A stretch of DNA of 64,000 nt, from contig NZ_WING01000001.1 of assembly GCF_009793335.1 (NCBI RefSeq), positions 4,898,001-4,962,000 on the forward strand. The letters are read 5' to 3'. Positions within the stretch are counted from its first letter, which is position 1. The number at the start of each line of letters is the position of its first letter. Origin of the DNA: Actinomadura sp. J1-007 (GTDB taxonomy: Bacteria; Actinomycetota; Actinomycetes; Streptosporangiales; Streptosporangiaceae). Positions 1-8,712 of this stretch are shown piece by piece. Below the pieces are notes generated by a model. That model did not search any database and was not told the DNA's origin. It saw only the letters and a program-made list of their open reading frames with translations. A program made the translations under genes and the position numbers.

Positions 1-276
1 CTCACCGAGATGGACGGGCTCAACTCCCGCCAGCGCGACCGCCTCCTCGACACCCTGCGCACCTGGCTGATGATCCGCGGCACCGCCGCCAGCATCGCCG
101 AGGAGCTCCAGATCCACCCGCAGACCGTCCGCTACCGGATGCGGCAGCTCGAAGGCGCCCTCGGCGACCGCCTCACCGACCCCGACTCCCGGTTCGCCAT
201 CGAGGTCGTCCTGCGCGCCATGTGGCTCCGCCAGGGTCTGACCCGCGACGCCACCCGCACCGGCACCGACGGCTGA
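1..276 (+). CDS. PucR-type transcriptional regulator, C-terminal fragment
   Basis: The reading frame is open from the first base and stops with TGA at 274-276, so the window begins inside the gene. About 91 residues are visible. They contain a helix-turn-helix of the PucR C-terminal type: an Ala/Glu-rich first helix, then IHPQTVRYRMRQLE, a typical recognition helix, followed by the short 'LTDPDSRFAIEVVLRAMWL' tail that usually ends these proteins. PucR proteins use this domain to activate purine-catabolism or other metabolic genes; the target here cannot be told because the sensor half lies outside the window. The family call is fairly secure, the role unknown. Confidence 0.75.
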   Translation, partial: LTEMDGLNSRQRDRLLDTLRTWLMIRGTAASIAEELQIHPQTVRYRMRQLEGALGDRLTDPDSRFAIEVVLRAMWLRQGLTRDATRTGTDG

Positions 277-583
277 ACGCCACCGCCCCGCCCCGCTCCG
301 CCCGCTCCGTCCCGTCCCGCCCGTCCCGCCGCCGGACGATCAAGGGCGGGTTGGGGCGGGGACGGAAAAGTTGGCGCGGATGGCCGGAACCCGGGCCGGA
401 CGCCCTTGAGCGGGCAGGACGAAACGCGCACTCGTTGATAAACGCCGAAAGTGGAATGTGCAGATGATCAGCAATCGACACTAAGCTTCGCGACCGGGGT
501 TGATTTACCGATTCGTCGCGTGCTTCCATCCAATTCGGTGCAATTTCGGAAGACGGTCGCGACGCGGTGGAGGTGCGTGAAGG
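277..583. other. Gene-free interval with probable promoter of the surface protein
   Basis: The first half is C/G-rich and featureless. Positions about 430-560 are clearly more AT-rich than the surroundings and precede the GTG start at 584, so a promoter for the surface-protein gene probably lies here. A GGAGG ribosome-binding site sits at 569-573. I see no RNA gene or repeat. Confidence 0.35.
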
Positions 584-1725
584 GTGCGTTCACGATCGGC
601 CGGAGGTTCCATCCTCGCCGGACTCGGCGTGGCGGCGGTCGTCGCCGTCTCGGCGGCCCCGCCGGTGATCGCCGATCCCACCCCGTCCCCCGGGGACTCC
701 GGCGGCGCGTCCGACACGCCGACGCCCGACCCGCCGAGCGATCCCCCCACCGATCCTCCGACGGACCCGCCCACCGACCCCCCGACGGATCCGCCCACCG
801 ATCCTCCGACGGACCCGCCGACCAAGCCGACCGATCCGCCGACCAAGCCCACGGACCCGCCGACCAAGCCGACGGACCCGCCCACCAAGCCCCCGACCGA
901 CCCGCCGGACAAGCCGGGCGGCCACGGGCCCGGCAAGCCGGACGAGCCCGGCCGGGCGCGGCTCGGCATCGGGCTGTCGGTGTCGTCGGCGACGATGCGG
1001 CCCGGCGGGTCGATCACCGCGACCGTGCACGTGTCGTCCAGCGGCGGCACGGCGGCCGGCACCGTCGTGCGGCTGTCGGCGTCCGGCGCGTCGGTCAGCC
1101 CGAGCAGCCGGTCGCTGGGCAGCGTCGGAGCCGGCGGGGCGAGCGTGCTCGCGACCGTCAGCGCCCCGTCCAGCGCCAGGCCGGGCATCGTCACGCTGAA
1201 CGTCAGCGCGTCGGCGAGCAAGGCGTCCGGCGCGTCCAAGTCGGCGAAGCTCATCATCACCGACTCGTCGGGGCCCTGCCGCCCGGCATGAGCGCGTCCA
1301 ACCTGCCGCCGGACGTCCCGCCGCTGACGAACTCCACGTTCAACCCGCTCGGCGGCATGCGCGGCCCGCAGGTGGCGCTGCCCCCGGTCGCCTCGCCGCA
1401 GCTCGCGCCGAGCCCGATGCCCCTCGTCCCGGTGTCGAGCCTGCGCAAGGGCCCCCGCCAGATGTTCACGATGGAGGAGCTGTCGTCGGTCCAGGCGGGC
1501 TTCCTCGCCGCGATGACGGTGTCGGTGACGCTGCTGCTCCTCAGGCTGCGGCTGGCCCGCCGTGCCGACCCCCCGCTCCGGCGGGCCGGCCGCGTACAGC
1601 TCCAGCTCGCCGGCAAGCGCATCACCGAGGCGCGGCTCCGCACCCTCCCGCCCCAGCCCGCTCCCGCGCGGCCCGTCCGCATCGCCTGGCTCCCCCTCCG
1701 CCCGCCCCGTGCCGCCCGCCCGTAA
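584..1725 (+). CDS. Secreted Pro/Thr-repeat, wall-spanning surface protein (apparent frameshift)
   Basis: The GTG start has GGAGG at 569-573. The first part has a signal peptide (Arg-rich start, hydrophobic core, cleavage near AAPPVIAD). A DPPT/KPTDPPT repeat region covers roughly residues 45-115 and looks like a cell-wall spacer. A Ser/Gly-rich beta-domain of the kind that adopts an Ig-like fold follows. This frame stops at 1289-1291. A second frame runs on from the same point to 1725 and ends with a single membrane helix (AAMTVSVTLLLLRL) and a basic tail, as expected for an anchored surface protein. Adding one G to the run at 1270-1273 joins the two (DSSGALPPGMSASN) into about 380 residues. 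The alternative is two genes overlapping as ATGA (584-1291 and 1288-1725), which is less likely because the parts complement each other. Ligand and function are unknown. Confidence 0.6.
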
Positions 1726-1760
1726 CCGCAGGCCGGGCCGGAACCCGGCACGAATCCGCC

Positions 1761-2273
1761 ATGCACTCGACCGTTGAACGCGAGCGGCGCGCGGTGACCG
1801 GAACGGGGACCGGGCGCGCGGCCAGGAACGACCGGCCCGTCGCGGTGCGTTCGGCCGTGGCGGTGCTGTGCGCGGCGTGGGGGAGTACGGCCGTCCTGAC
1901 GTTCGCCCTCCTCTCCAGCACCCGCGAACGGACCTGGCCGCTGCGGGCGCTCGACGCCGTCGTGCCCGGACCCGCCGGGCCGCAGGACGCCGCGCCCGGC
2001 GGCGCGGCGAGCGCCGGGGTGTGCGCCGTGCTGCTCGCGACGGGCGCGCTGCTGGTCTACGCCGTTCCCGAACTGCTGCAAGGGCACCGCGCCGCGCGCA
2101 CGGTCGTGTGGACGGCCACGCCGCTCCTCGCCGCCGAACCCGTCCGCCGGGCCCTCGGAATGCTGGACGGCGACGCCACCGTGGCCTGGTGCGTGCTCGC
2201 CGTGGCCGCGTGCGCGCTGCTCGCCGCCGCCCTGCTGGCCCTGCCGTCCGCCTCCGCCCACCTGCGCAGGTGA
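1761..2273 (+). CDS. Hypothetical membrane protein, 170 aa
   Basis: The protein starts MHSTVERERRAV. It has a basic N-terminus, a first hydrophobic helix (VRSAVAVLCAAWGSTAVLTF), a Pro/Gly-rich loop, and further helices around 'AGVCAVLLATGALLVYAVP' and 'VAWCVLAVAACALLAAALLALP', so three or more membrane passes are likely. It follows the surface protein by 35 bases on the same strand and may be co-transcribed. I recognise no family. Third positions are strongly G/C, which supports real coding. Confidence 0.5.
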   Translation: MHSTVERERRAVTGTGTGRAARNDRPVAVRSAVAVLCAAWGSTAVLTFALLSSTRERTWPLRALDAVVPGPAGPQDAAPGGAASAGVCAVLLATGALLVYAVPELLQGHRAARTVVWTATPLLAAEPVRRALGMLDGDATVAWCVLAVAACALLAAALLALPSASAHLRR

Positions 2274-2307
2274 ACGACCCGCGCCCCCGGACGGCGCGCG
2301 GGCGGGG

Positions 2308-3018
2308 TCAGCGGGCCAGGCGGATGAGGATGCGGCAGACCTCGTCGATGATCTCGGTGGCCTCGGTGGCGTCCTCGGCGGTGGCGATCTCGCGGCCCGC
2401 CTCGCCGATGACCGTCGTGAGGACCAGGCTCAGCACCTGCTCCTTGCGTCCCGGCCCGGCGGCGGCGCCGCGCAGCAGCTTGGTGTTCTGCCCGATCCAC
2501 CGCTGCGAGCGGCTGCGGCGCATCAGCGAGAACCCGGGCGGGCCCTCGCCGCCGTGGAAGAGCCGGGCCGCCTCGCGCCGTTCCCAGCAGACCTGGAGGT
2601 ACGCGCGGGCGCCGGCGATGAACAGTGCGATCGGGTCGGTCTCGCCGTTCGCTCGCGCGGCCGACACCGTACGGGTCGCGCTGCTCTCCTGCTCGGCGCT
2701 CAGCTCCTCCCACAGCGCGAGGTAGAGGCCCGACTTGCCGCCGTAGTGGTGGTAGAGGCTGCCCACGCTGATCCCGGACCGCTCGACGATCTCGGCGATG
2801 CCCGCGTCGCCGTAGCCGCGGTCGGCGAAGACGCTCAGCGCCGCGGTCAGCAGGGCCTGGCGGGTCGCGTCCGCGCGCGCCCACTGCCGCCCGCCGCCGG
2901 AGCCCGTCCCGCCGCCGGAGCCGTGCCCGCCGCCGGGACTCGGCCCGCCGCCGGAGCCCGGGCCGGGGCCCGCGCCGGGCTCTCCGCCGTTGGCCTGCCG
3001 TGGCTTGCTCGTCCGCAT
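2308..3018 (-). CDS. TetR/AcrR family transcriptional regulator
   Basis: The protein has 236 residues. The first ~45 are a Gly/Pro/Ser-rich, probably disordered extension that is unusual for the family. The DNA-binding domain follows: RQALLTAALSVFADRGYGDA, then IVERSGISVGSLYHHYGGK, which is the classic TetR helix-turn-helix with the SLYHHYGGK turn. The C-terminal half is helical and should hold the ligand pocket. It lies between unrelated genes and converges with the membrane protein, so its target is not obvious; self-regulation is typical of the family. The family call is firm, the ligand unknown. Confidence 0.85.
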   Translation of the reverse strand: MRTSKPRQANGGEPGAGPGPGSGGGPSPGGGHGSGGGTGSGGGRQWARADATRQALLTAALSVFADRGYGDAGIAEIVERSGISVGSLYHHYGGKSGLYLALWEELSAEQESSATRTVSAARANGETDPIALFIAGARAYLQVCWERREAARLFHGGEGPPGFSLMRRSRSQRWIGQNTKLLRGAAAGPGRKEQVLSLVLTTVIGEAGREIATAEDATEATEIIDEVCRILIRLAR

Positions 3019-3076
3019 CTACACATGGTGCCAGCCCGTCGGTTCGCGCGGCGAAGCCCCGGCCCCCGAAGGCCGG

Positions 3077-3985
3077 TCAGTACCAGTGGTGCGACGACCA
3101 CCAGGCCCACGCGCCGCACGGGTCCTTGTAGCGGGCCTTGATGTAGTTGAGGCCCCACGCGATCTGGGTGGGGGAGCTGGTGCGCCAGTCCTTGCCCGCG
3201 CTCGCCAGCTTCGAGCCCGGGAGCGCCTGCGGGATGCCGTACGCGCCGCTGGACGGGTTGACGGCGCGCTCGTTCCAGCCGCTCTCGTGCTCCCACAGCG
3301 TCTTCAGCGACGACCAGCATCCGCCCCAGCCCTTGAGCGCGCTCATCTTGCGGCCGTACTTCTGGTTCTGGGCCGCGCTCGGGTTGGACTTGGCGAGCCG
3401 TTCGCGCTCCCGCTGCTCCTTCAGCTTGGCGCGGGCCTTGGCGTCGCGCTTGGCCTTCTCCTTCAGCTCCTTGAGCTGGCGCTGGTGCTGCTCGTAGGCG
3501 CGCTGCTTGGCCGCCGCGACGGAGTCGGCCGCGATCGGGTCCATGTCGGACGAGCGCATCATCGCCAGCATGTCGTTCGCCGACAGGTCGCCGTTCGCCG
3601 CGGCCTTCGGCTTGGCGTCCTCACCGCCGAACATGCCGTCCACGTCGACGAGCATGACGCCGGCCGCCAGCGCGCAGACGGCGGCCACGGTGATGGTCGC
3701 GTTGTGGGTCAGGGCCCGCCACGTGCGCCGCCGCTTCGAGAGCCGCGGCCGCCCGCCGCCCTCGCGCCTCCTGCGCCGCCCGCCGCCGGACGAGCCGTCG
3801 CCCCCGCCCCGGGACCGGTCGTACCGCCCCCGCGGGCTCCGCCCGAAGAGTGCTCCGGGGACCGGCGTGGCTGTGGAACGGTGGTGCGCCTGCGCGTGCC
3901 GTGGCTCTGTGGCATAGGAGTAGATTGCCTTATCGCCAGTGAGAAGTCGTCGTCGGTGACCAGGTACGCAGGCGGTGTCACACAC
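3077..3985 (-). CDS. Membrane-anchored lytic transglycosylase-like protein
   Basis: The protein has about 302 residues if the GTG at 3985 is used; the start is uncertain. An Arg/Gly-rich cytoplasmic segment leads to one membrane helix (ITVAAVCALAAGVMLV, around residue 100). An Ala/Lys/Glu/Arg-rich stretch around residues 140-200 should form a coiled coil. The C-terminal ~90 residues resemble the soluble transglycosylase/resuscitation-factor fold: LWEHESGWNERAVN with the likely catalytic Glu, 'SSGAYGIPQALPGSKL', and QIAWGLNYIKARY. Such proteins cleave peptidoglycan glycan strands during growth or germination. The fold assignment is good; exact specificity cannot be read from the sequence. Confidence 0.75.
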   Translation of the reverse strand: MCDTACVPGHRRRLLTGDKAIYSYATEPRHAQAHHRSTATPVPGALFGRSPRGRYDRSRGGGDGSSGGGRRRRREGGGRPRLSKRRRTWRALTHNATITVAAVCALAAGVMLVDVDGMFGGEDAKPKAAANGDLSANDMLAMMRSSDMDPIAADSVAAAKQRAYEQHQRQLKELKEKAKRDAKARAKLKEQRERERLAKSNPSAAQNQKYGRKMSALKGWGGCWSSLKTLWEHESGWNERAVNPSSGAYGIPQALPGSKLASAGKDWRTSSPTQIAWGLNYIKARYKDPCGAWAWWSSHHWY

Positions 3986-4063
3986 GGTTCAACGCGAAGG
4001 ACGTCGCGGCGGAGGCCGCGCGAAGACCGGCCGGACGGGCCTCGGAACGCGTCGGAGAACGCG

Positions 4064-4579
4064 TCAGAGTTCGAGGTCCCCGGCGGCGAGGCGCGGCGCC
4101 TGCAACGCCTCGAACAGCTCGCGGTGCATCTCGCCGCCGAACGCCGCGAACGCACCGTCGGGCGATTCGAGCGCGTCGTTCACCGCTCCGGCCCGCTCCC
4201 GCCCCGCCTCGGTGATCGTGACGAGCGTCGCGCGCCGGTCGTTCGGGTGCCGGGTCCTGGTGACCAGGCCGGCCGCCTTGAGCTGGTCGACGGTCAGCTT
4301 CACCGACGTCGGGTGCAGCATCAGGAACCGGCTGAGCGTGCTCAGCCGCGCGCCGCCGCTGCTCGTCAGCGCGAGGGTGGTCAGCAGGAAGTAGCCGGTG
4401 CGGGCCAGGCCGAGCTTCTTCAGCTCGGCGTCCAGGGCCTTGTTGAGGAGCTGGTGCAGCCTGCCGACCGAGCACATCGCCATGAACGGCCACGGCCCGC
4501 CGGGCAGTCCCTGCCCCTCCCACCGCTCCTGGATGCCGGTGACCAGTGGGTCTACGCGTCGTTGCGCCTCTGTTCGCAC
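4064..4579 (-). CDS. MarR family transcriptional regulator
   Basis: The protein has 171 residues and a GTG start. The winged-helix region has the MarR pattern: TGYFLLTTLAL, LSTLSRFLMLHPTSVKLTVD (recognition helix), LKAAGLVTRTRHPNDRRATL (wing with the DRR signature), then the VTITEAGRER dimerisation helix. It is transcribed divergently from the Mce operon, with a 280-base intergenic region between the two starts, so it is a plausible regulator of that operon as well as of itself. This role is inferred from position only. Part of the spacer (about 4590-4660) is AT-rich and holds short palindromes such as ACATGT at 4607-4612. Confidence 0.85.
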   Translation of the reverse strand: MRTEAQRRVDPLVTGIQERWEGQGLPGGPWPFMAMCSVGRLHQLLNKALDAELKKLGLARTGYFLLTTLALTSSGGARLSTLSRFLMLHPTSVKLTVDQLKAAGLVTRTRHPNDRRATLVTITEAGRERAGAVNDALESPDGAFAAFGGEMHRELFEALQAPRLAAGDLEL

Positions 4580-4859
4580 CGACCGATCGTAGCTTCGGAC
4601 AAATCAACATGTAAGTACTCGCTTCTTAGAGCTTCTTCCCATAGAGTGCTCCAGATCACAGGTGGTACCGGTGTGTTCGCGTGAACTCGTCCGGGCCTCG
4701 TGTGGTCCCGGGCTCCGGGCGGGACCACGGTGACGCGACGCGCGGTCGCGCCGCCGGCGGAACGGCCGGGACCGGAGTATCGGATGGGCGCCGACGTCCG
4801 AGAAAGAAGGAGGCTGGAATGACCCTTCACCCCACCCCCGAGGGGGAGGTCTCCGGCTG

Positions 4860-5665
4860 ATGGCCTTGAGCCTGACCAAGGCACCGGATCTGGCGAGGAG
4901 GCGCGTCTCGCGCGCCCTCGACGAGACCGGGCTGCTCTGCGTCACCCTGCTCGAAGGGCTGCGACGCACCTGGGACCTGCGCCAATGGTGGGGCGAGTTC
5001 ATCGAGCAGTGCTGGTTCCTCGCCCGCGTGACCAGCATCCCCGTCATGCTGATCGCCGTGCCGCTGGGCGCGACCATCTCGTTGCAGGTCGGTGACATCG
5101 CGCGCCAGCTCGGCGCGCAGTCCGGAACGGGCGCGCTGCTCGTCGCCGCGATGATCCAGCAGGTCGCGCCGCTCGCCGCGGCGCTGCTGGTGTCCGGCGT
5201 CGGCGGCTCGGCCATGACCTCCGACATGGGAGCCCGCAACATCCGCGACGAACTCGCGGCGATGGAGGTCATGGGCATCAACCCGATCCACCGCCTGGTC
5301 ACCCCCAGGCTGTGGGCGGCGAGCACGGTCTCGATGCTGCTGTGCTCCGTGGTGATCCTCGCGGGCGTCCTCGGCGGCTACTACTTCAACGTCATCCAGC
5401 AGGGAGTCAGCCCCGGCGCGTTCTTCGACGGCGCCACCACTCTGCTCCAGTTCTCGGACCTGGTGATCACGCTGTTCAAGGCGTGGATCTTCGGCTTCGT
5501 CGCCGCGGCCGTCGCCTGCTACATGGGGATGAACTGCGACTACGGGCCGGTGGGCGTGGGCCGCGCGGTCAACAAGGCGGTGGTGGTCACCTCGATCGTG
5601 GTGTTCGCCATCAACTACACGCTCCAGATGATCTACCAGGTCCTGTTCCCCCGAGGTCGTTCTGA
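4860..5665 (+). CDS. yrbE1A: YrbE-type ABC permease A of the Mce importer (apparent frameshift)
   Basis: This is the first permease of the Mce lipid importer (MlaE family). It has five or six membrane helices and the conserved core 'SGVGGSAMTSDMGARNIRDE' followed by LAAMEVMGINPI. The frame breaks at a run of five C at 5648-5652. One more C gives the ending YQVLFPPRSF and a TGA at 5663-5665 that overlaps the ATG of the next gene, as expected for the operon; without it the frame runs on wrongly into downstream genes. Full length would be 268 residues. A well-placed AAGGAGG (4807-4813) precedes another ATG at 4819, whose 13-codon frame ends at 4860. This could be a leader peptide, or the true N-terminus if a further base is missing. 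Confidence 0.85.
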
Positions 5666-6519
5666 TGGTCGCCATTTCCCCCGTACGCAAGATCGGCCGG
5701 GCGGTGACGAGCCGTACCGCGGGCCTGGCCGCCGCGGCCAACCTGCCGATCTTCCTCGGCCGGGTGCTGTACCACCTGTTCTTCGACATCATCCTGCGCC
5801 GCAAGTACGGCAAGACGCTCGCCAAGCAGGTCAGCGACATCACCGTCGGCGTCGGCGCGCTCGTCATCGGCGGCGGCATGATCTTCGTCATCGCCACGAT
5901 GTCGCTCGCCACCGGCGCGATGGTCGGGCTCCAGGGCTACCCCGGGCTGGAGCGGATCGGCGCCGAGGCGTTCACCGGGCTGGTCGCGAGCTACTCCAAC
6001 GTCCGCGAGGTCACCCCGATCATCGCGGGCGTCGCGCTGGTCGCGCAGGTCGGCACCGGCTTCACCGCCGAGATCGGCGCGATGCGGATCTCCGAGGAGA
6101 TCGACGCGCTGGAGGTCATGGGCATCAACTCCCTGGCCTACCTGGTCTGCACCCGCGTCGCCGCCGGCGTCATCGCGCTCGTGCCGCTCTACCTGGTGTC
6201 GCTGTTCATGGCGTTCTTCGCGACGCGGTTCATCTCGATCCAGTACTACGGCCTGTCGCCCGGCATCTACGACTACTACTTCCACCTGTACCTGCCGCCG
6301 ATCGACGTGTTCTACAGCGTGATCAAGGTGGCGGTCTTCGCGTTCATCGTCATGTTCGTCCACTGCTACCGCGGCTACTACGCGGCGGGCGGGCCGGTCG
6401 GCGTCGGCGTCGCCGCGGGCCGCGCGATCCGCGAGTCCACGATCCTGATGATCCTGATGAACCTGGTCCTGTCCTACATCTTCTGGGGCCACGGCAGCAC
6501 GGTGAGGCTGACCGGATGA
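5665..6519 (+). CDS. yrbE1B: YrbE-type ABC permease B of the Mce importer
   Basis: The protein has 284 residues and is intact. It shows the MlaE/YrbE core with TGFTAEIGAMRISEEIDALE and VMGINSLAYLVCTR, plus several hydrophobic helices. With YrbE1A it should form the inner-membrane permease through which the Mce needle delivers lipid, energised by an MceG-type ATPase. No such ATPase is encoded in this window, as is usual because mceG commonly lies elsewhere. Its ATG overlaps the upstream stop as TGATG, and its own stop overlaps the next ATG as ATGA, so translation is probably coupled. Confidence 0.93.
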   Translation: MVAISPVRKIGRAVTSRTAGLAAAANLPIFLGRVLYHLFFDIILRRKYGKTLAKQVSDITVGVGALVIGGGMIFVIATMSLATGAMVGLQGYPGLERIGAEAFTGLVASYSNVREVTPIIAGVALVAQVGTGFTAEIGAMRISEEIDALEVMGINSLAYLVCTRVAAGVIALVPLYLVSLFMAFFATRFISIQYYGLSPGIYDYYFHLYLPPIDVFYSVIKVAVFAFIVMFVHCYRGYYAAGGPVGVGVAAGRAIRESTILMILMNLVLSYIFWGHGSTVRLTG

Positions 6520-7611
6520 GCGAAGAGACCCTCTCCAGCCGCTCGCGCACGATCTTCGGCGTCGTCGGGGCCGGGGTGATCGCGGCGGCCGCCACGTTCG
6601 TGGCGGTCGGCTCCACCCCCTCGCACGCGGGCTCGACCTACTACACCGCGTCGTTCGGCCGGGCCGGGCAGGGCCTGGACCCCGGCAAGTCGGACGTCAA
6701 GATCCGCGGCATCACCGTCGGCGGCATCGACACCGTCAAGCTGCGGCGCGACGGCAGGGTCAGCGTCCGGATGCGGGTCGACAAGGGCGTGCGGATCCCC
6801 GCGACGACGAGCGCGACGATCGAGCCGGTGTCGGTGTTCGGCCCGAAGGACATGGCGCTGGACCTCGGTCCCGGCGAGCTGCACGGCCCCTACCTCCCCG
6901 ACGGCGGGACGGTCGCCAAGACCAAGGACCCGAGGAGCTGTCCGACACCGCCTGGCCCACCTACAAGCTGACCCAGGCGATCAACCCGGACGAGCTCGCG
7001 ACGGTCCTGCACACGTTCTCCGCCGGGCTGTCCGGGCAGGGCCCCGCGCTGCGCCGCGTGTTCGACAACGGCGCCAAGATCATCGACGCGACGCACAAGG
7101 ACCGCGCGATCCTCCAGGGCCTGGTGAACGACCTCACCGGCCTGTCGGGCACCCTCGCCGCCAAGGGCGAGACCTGGACCCGCTTCACCGGCGACTTCAA
7201 CCGGCTCGCCCCCGCGATCAACGAGCGGCCCGACAAGGTCGAGCAGATCCTCGACGGGTCCGCGGAGCTGACCGACCGGGTCGGCACCACGCTGCAAGGG
7301 CACGGCGCCAACCTCGGCCGGGTCGTCGACAACGTCGGCGGCATCGTCAACGTGACGGCCCGGCAGCGGCGCAACATCCCCGTCCTCCTCGACAGCCTGA
7401 ACGGATTCTTCGCCCTGCTCTCCCAGATCATCCGCGTTCCGGGCCCGAGGGCTCGATGCTGGCGCAGGCGGTCGACACGCTGCCGCTGGACATCTGCCAG
7501 ACCCTCATCGACGTCTGCCCGGCCAAGCCGAAGAAGACGGCCTTCGACCAGAAGGCCGACCCCAACGCCGGCGGCGCCAGGACGGCCGGCAACACGGTGG
7601 TCCGGCCATGA
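6516..7611 (+). CDS. mceA: Mce family protein A (two apparent frameshifts)
   Basis: An N-terminal membrane helix (IFGVVGAGVIAAAATFVAVG) is followed by the MCE/MlaD domain, recognisable from 'SDVKIRGITVGGIDTVKLRR' and VRMRVDKGVRIP. A long helical domain then carries the repeated 'LSGTLAAKGE'/'VDNVGGIVN' patterns. Two breaks interrupt the frame. A missing C at 6929-6931 would restore DPEELSDTAWPTYKLTQ. A missing C at 7444-7446 would restore VPGPEGSMLAQAVDTLPLDI. With both mended the protein has about 365 residues and ends with TGA at 7609-7611, overlapping the ATG of mceB. It should be one of the six subunits of the hexameric lipid-conducting MCE tube. Confidence 0.85.
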
Positions 7612-8681
7612 GCCCGCGGATGCGCAAATCCGCGCGCGGGCCGCAGTACGGCACGACGCTGAAGTTCGTCGCGTTCGTCATCGTGACCGGGGTGCTGACG
7701 TTCTTCATCGGTCAGCAGATCCTCGGCACGAGCTTCAACGACCGCTACAAGCTCACCGCGACGTTCGACGACGTGACGGGCCTGCTGACCGGCGACCAGG
7801 TGAAGGTCGCCGGGACGCCGGTCGGGCAGGTCAAGTCGATCAAGGTGAAGCGGGGCAAGGCCGTGGTGGGGATGGAGGTCGACAAGGGCGTGCGGATGCC
7901 CGACGACTCGACCGCCTCGATCCGCTGGCGCAACGTGATGGGCCAGCGGATCGTCTACCTGGAGCCCGGCCGCAGCCCCGGAAGGCTCGGGAACGGGTCG
8001 CGCGTCCCGCACACCCGGTCGGTCGTGGACCTCGGCGACGTGGTCAACAGCCTCGGCCCGCTGACCCGCAACCTCGACCCGAACCAGCTCAACAAGATCC
8101 TGTTCTCGTTCTCCCAGGCGCTGGACGGCAACGAGCAGAACATCGGCCTGATGGTGCAGAACTTCGACGGGCTGCTCCAGACGTTCGCGACCCGCAAGAA
8201 GACCATCCAGGGAATGATCAAGAACTACGAGACGGTCGTGGGCGTGGTCGCCAAGCGCGACCGGCAGATCGCGGCCAGCGTCGACAACCTGGAGTCGCTG
8301 GCCAGGGTCTTCGCCAACAACCACAAGCTCCTTGAGGACGCCGTCGTGCAGGTGTCGGGCGTGACCACCAACCTCAACCAGGTGCTCGGCGGCCAGGACG
8401 CGCAGCTCGCCCGGATCATCGACAACCTCGGCAAGTTCAGCGACACGTTCCGGCTGAACGTCGACCAGCTCGAGAAGATGGTGCAGAACCTCCCGCTCAC
8501 CCTCCGGCAGCTCTTCGCCGCCGGGAACGGCGGCCACTACCTGCGCACCAACGCCCTGTGCCTGAACATCGTGCAGGGCCCGTGCCCGTTCCCGATGCAG
8601 CTTCCGAAGGCGCCCGGGACGACCGGCCCCTCCAAGGCCGACCTCACCAAGCTCAAGGCGATGCTTCAGGGAGGCCAGTGA
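7608..8681 (+). CDS. mceB: Mce family protein B
   Basis: The protein has 357 residues. One N-terminal membrane helix (FVAFVIVTGVLTFFIGQQIL) leads into an MCE domain (LTATFDDVTGLLTGDQVKVA, GTPVGQVKSIKVKRGKAVV, VDKGVRMPDDSTASI). A long alpha-helical region follows, with the 'NLESLARVFANNHKLLEDAV' repeat style that forms the needle or tunnel in Mce complexes. A short Cys-containing C-terminus (LCLNIVQGPCPFP) is typical of the B/C subunits. It overlaps mceA by four bases and precedes mceC by 31 bases. Confidence 0.92.
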   Translation: MSPRMRKSARGPQYGTTLKFVAFVIVTGVLTFFIGQQILGTSFNDRYKLTATFDDVTGLLTGDQVKVAGTPVGQVKSIKVKRGKAVVGMEVDKGVRMPDDSTASIRWRNVMGQRIVYLEPGRSPGRLGNGSRVPHTRSVVDLGDVVNSLGPLTRNLDPNQLNKILFSFSQALDGNEQNIGLMVQNFDGLLQTFATRKKTIQGMIKNYETVVGVVAKRDRQIAASVDNLESLARVFANNHKLLEDAVVQVSGVTTNLNQVLGGQDAQLARIIDNLGKFSDTFRLNVDQLEKMVQNLPLTLRQLFAAGNGGHYLRTNALCLNIVQGPCPFPMQLPKAPGTTGPSKADLTKLKAMLQGGQ

Positions 8682-8712
8682 TGGGAGCCGACGTGAGGGA
8701 GGCGGCCGGGCC

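Noticed and set aside
720..910. Short tandem DNA repeats resembling an array
   Set aside because: They encode DPPT/KPTDPPT protein repeats in one frame and have no spacer-repeat pattern, so they are not CRISPR.
505..1260. Long antisense frame with GGSVGG repeats
   Set aside because: It is the mirror of the Pro/Thr repeat on the other strand and has no start signal or family.
584..1725. Surface-protein break as a true pseudogene
   Set aside because: The same single-base pattern recurs in many essential-looking genes, which points to sequence error.
4860..6971. 703-codon fusion of YrbE and Mce protein
   Set aside because: It exists only because of the break at 5648-5652: the middle is an off-frame reading of yrbE1B.
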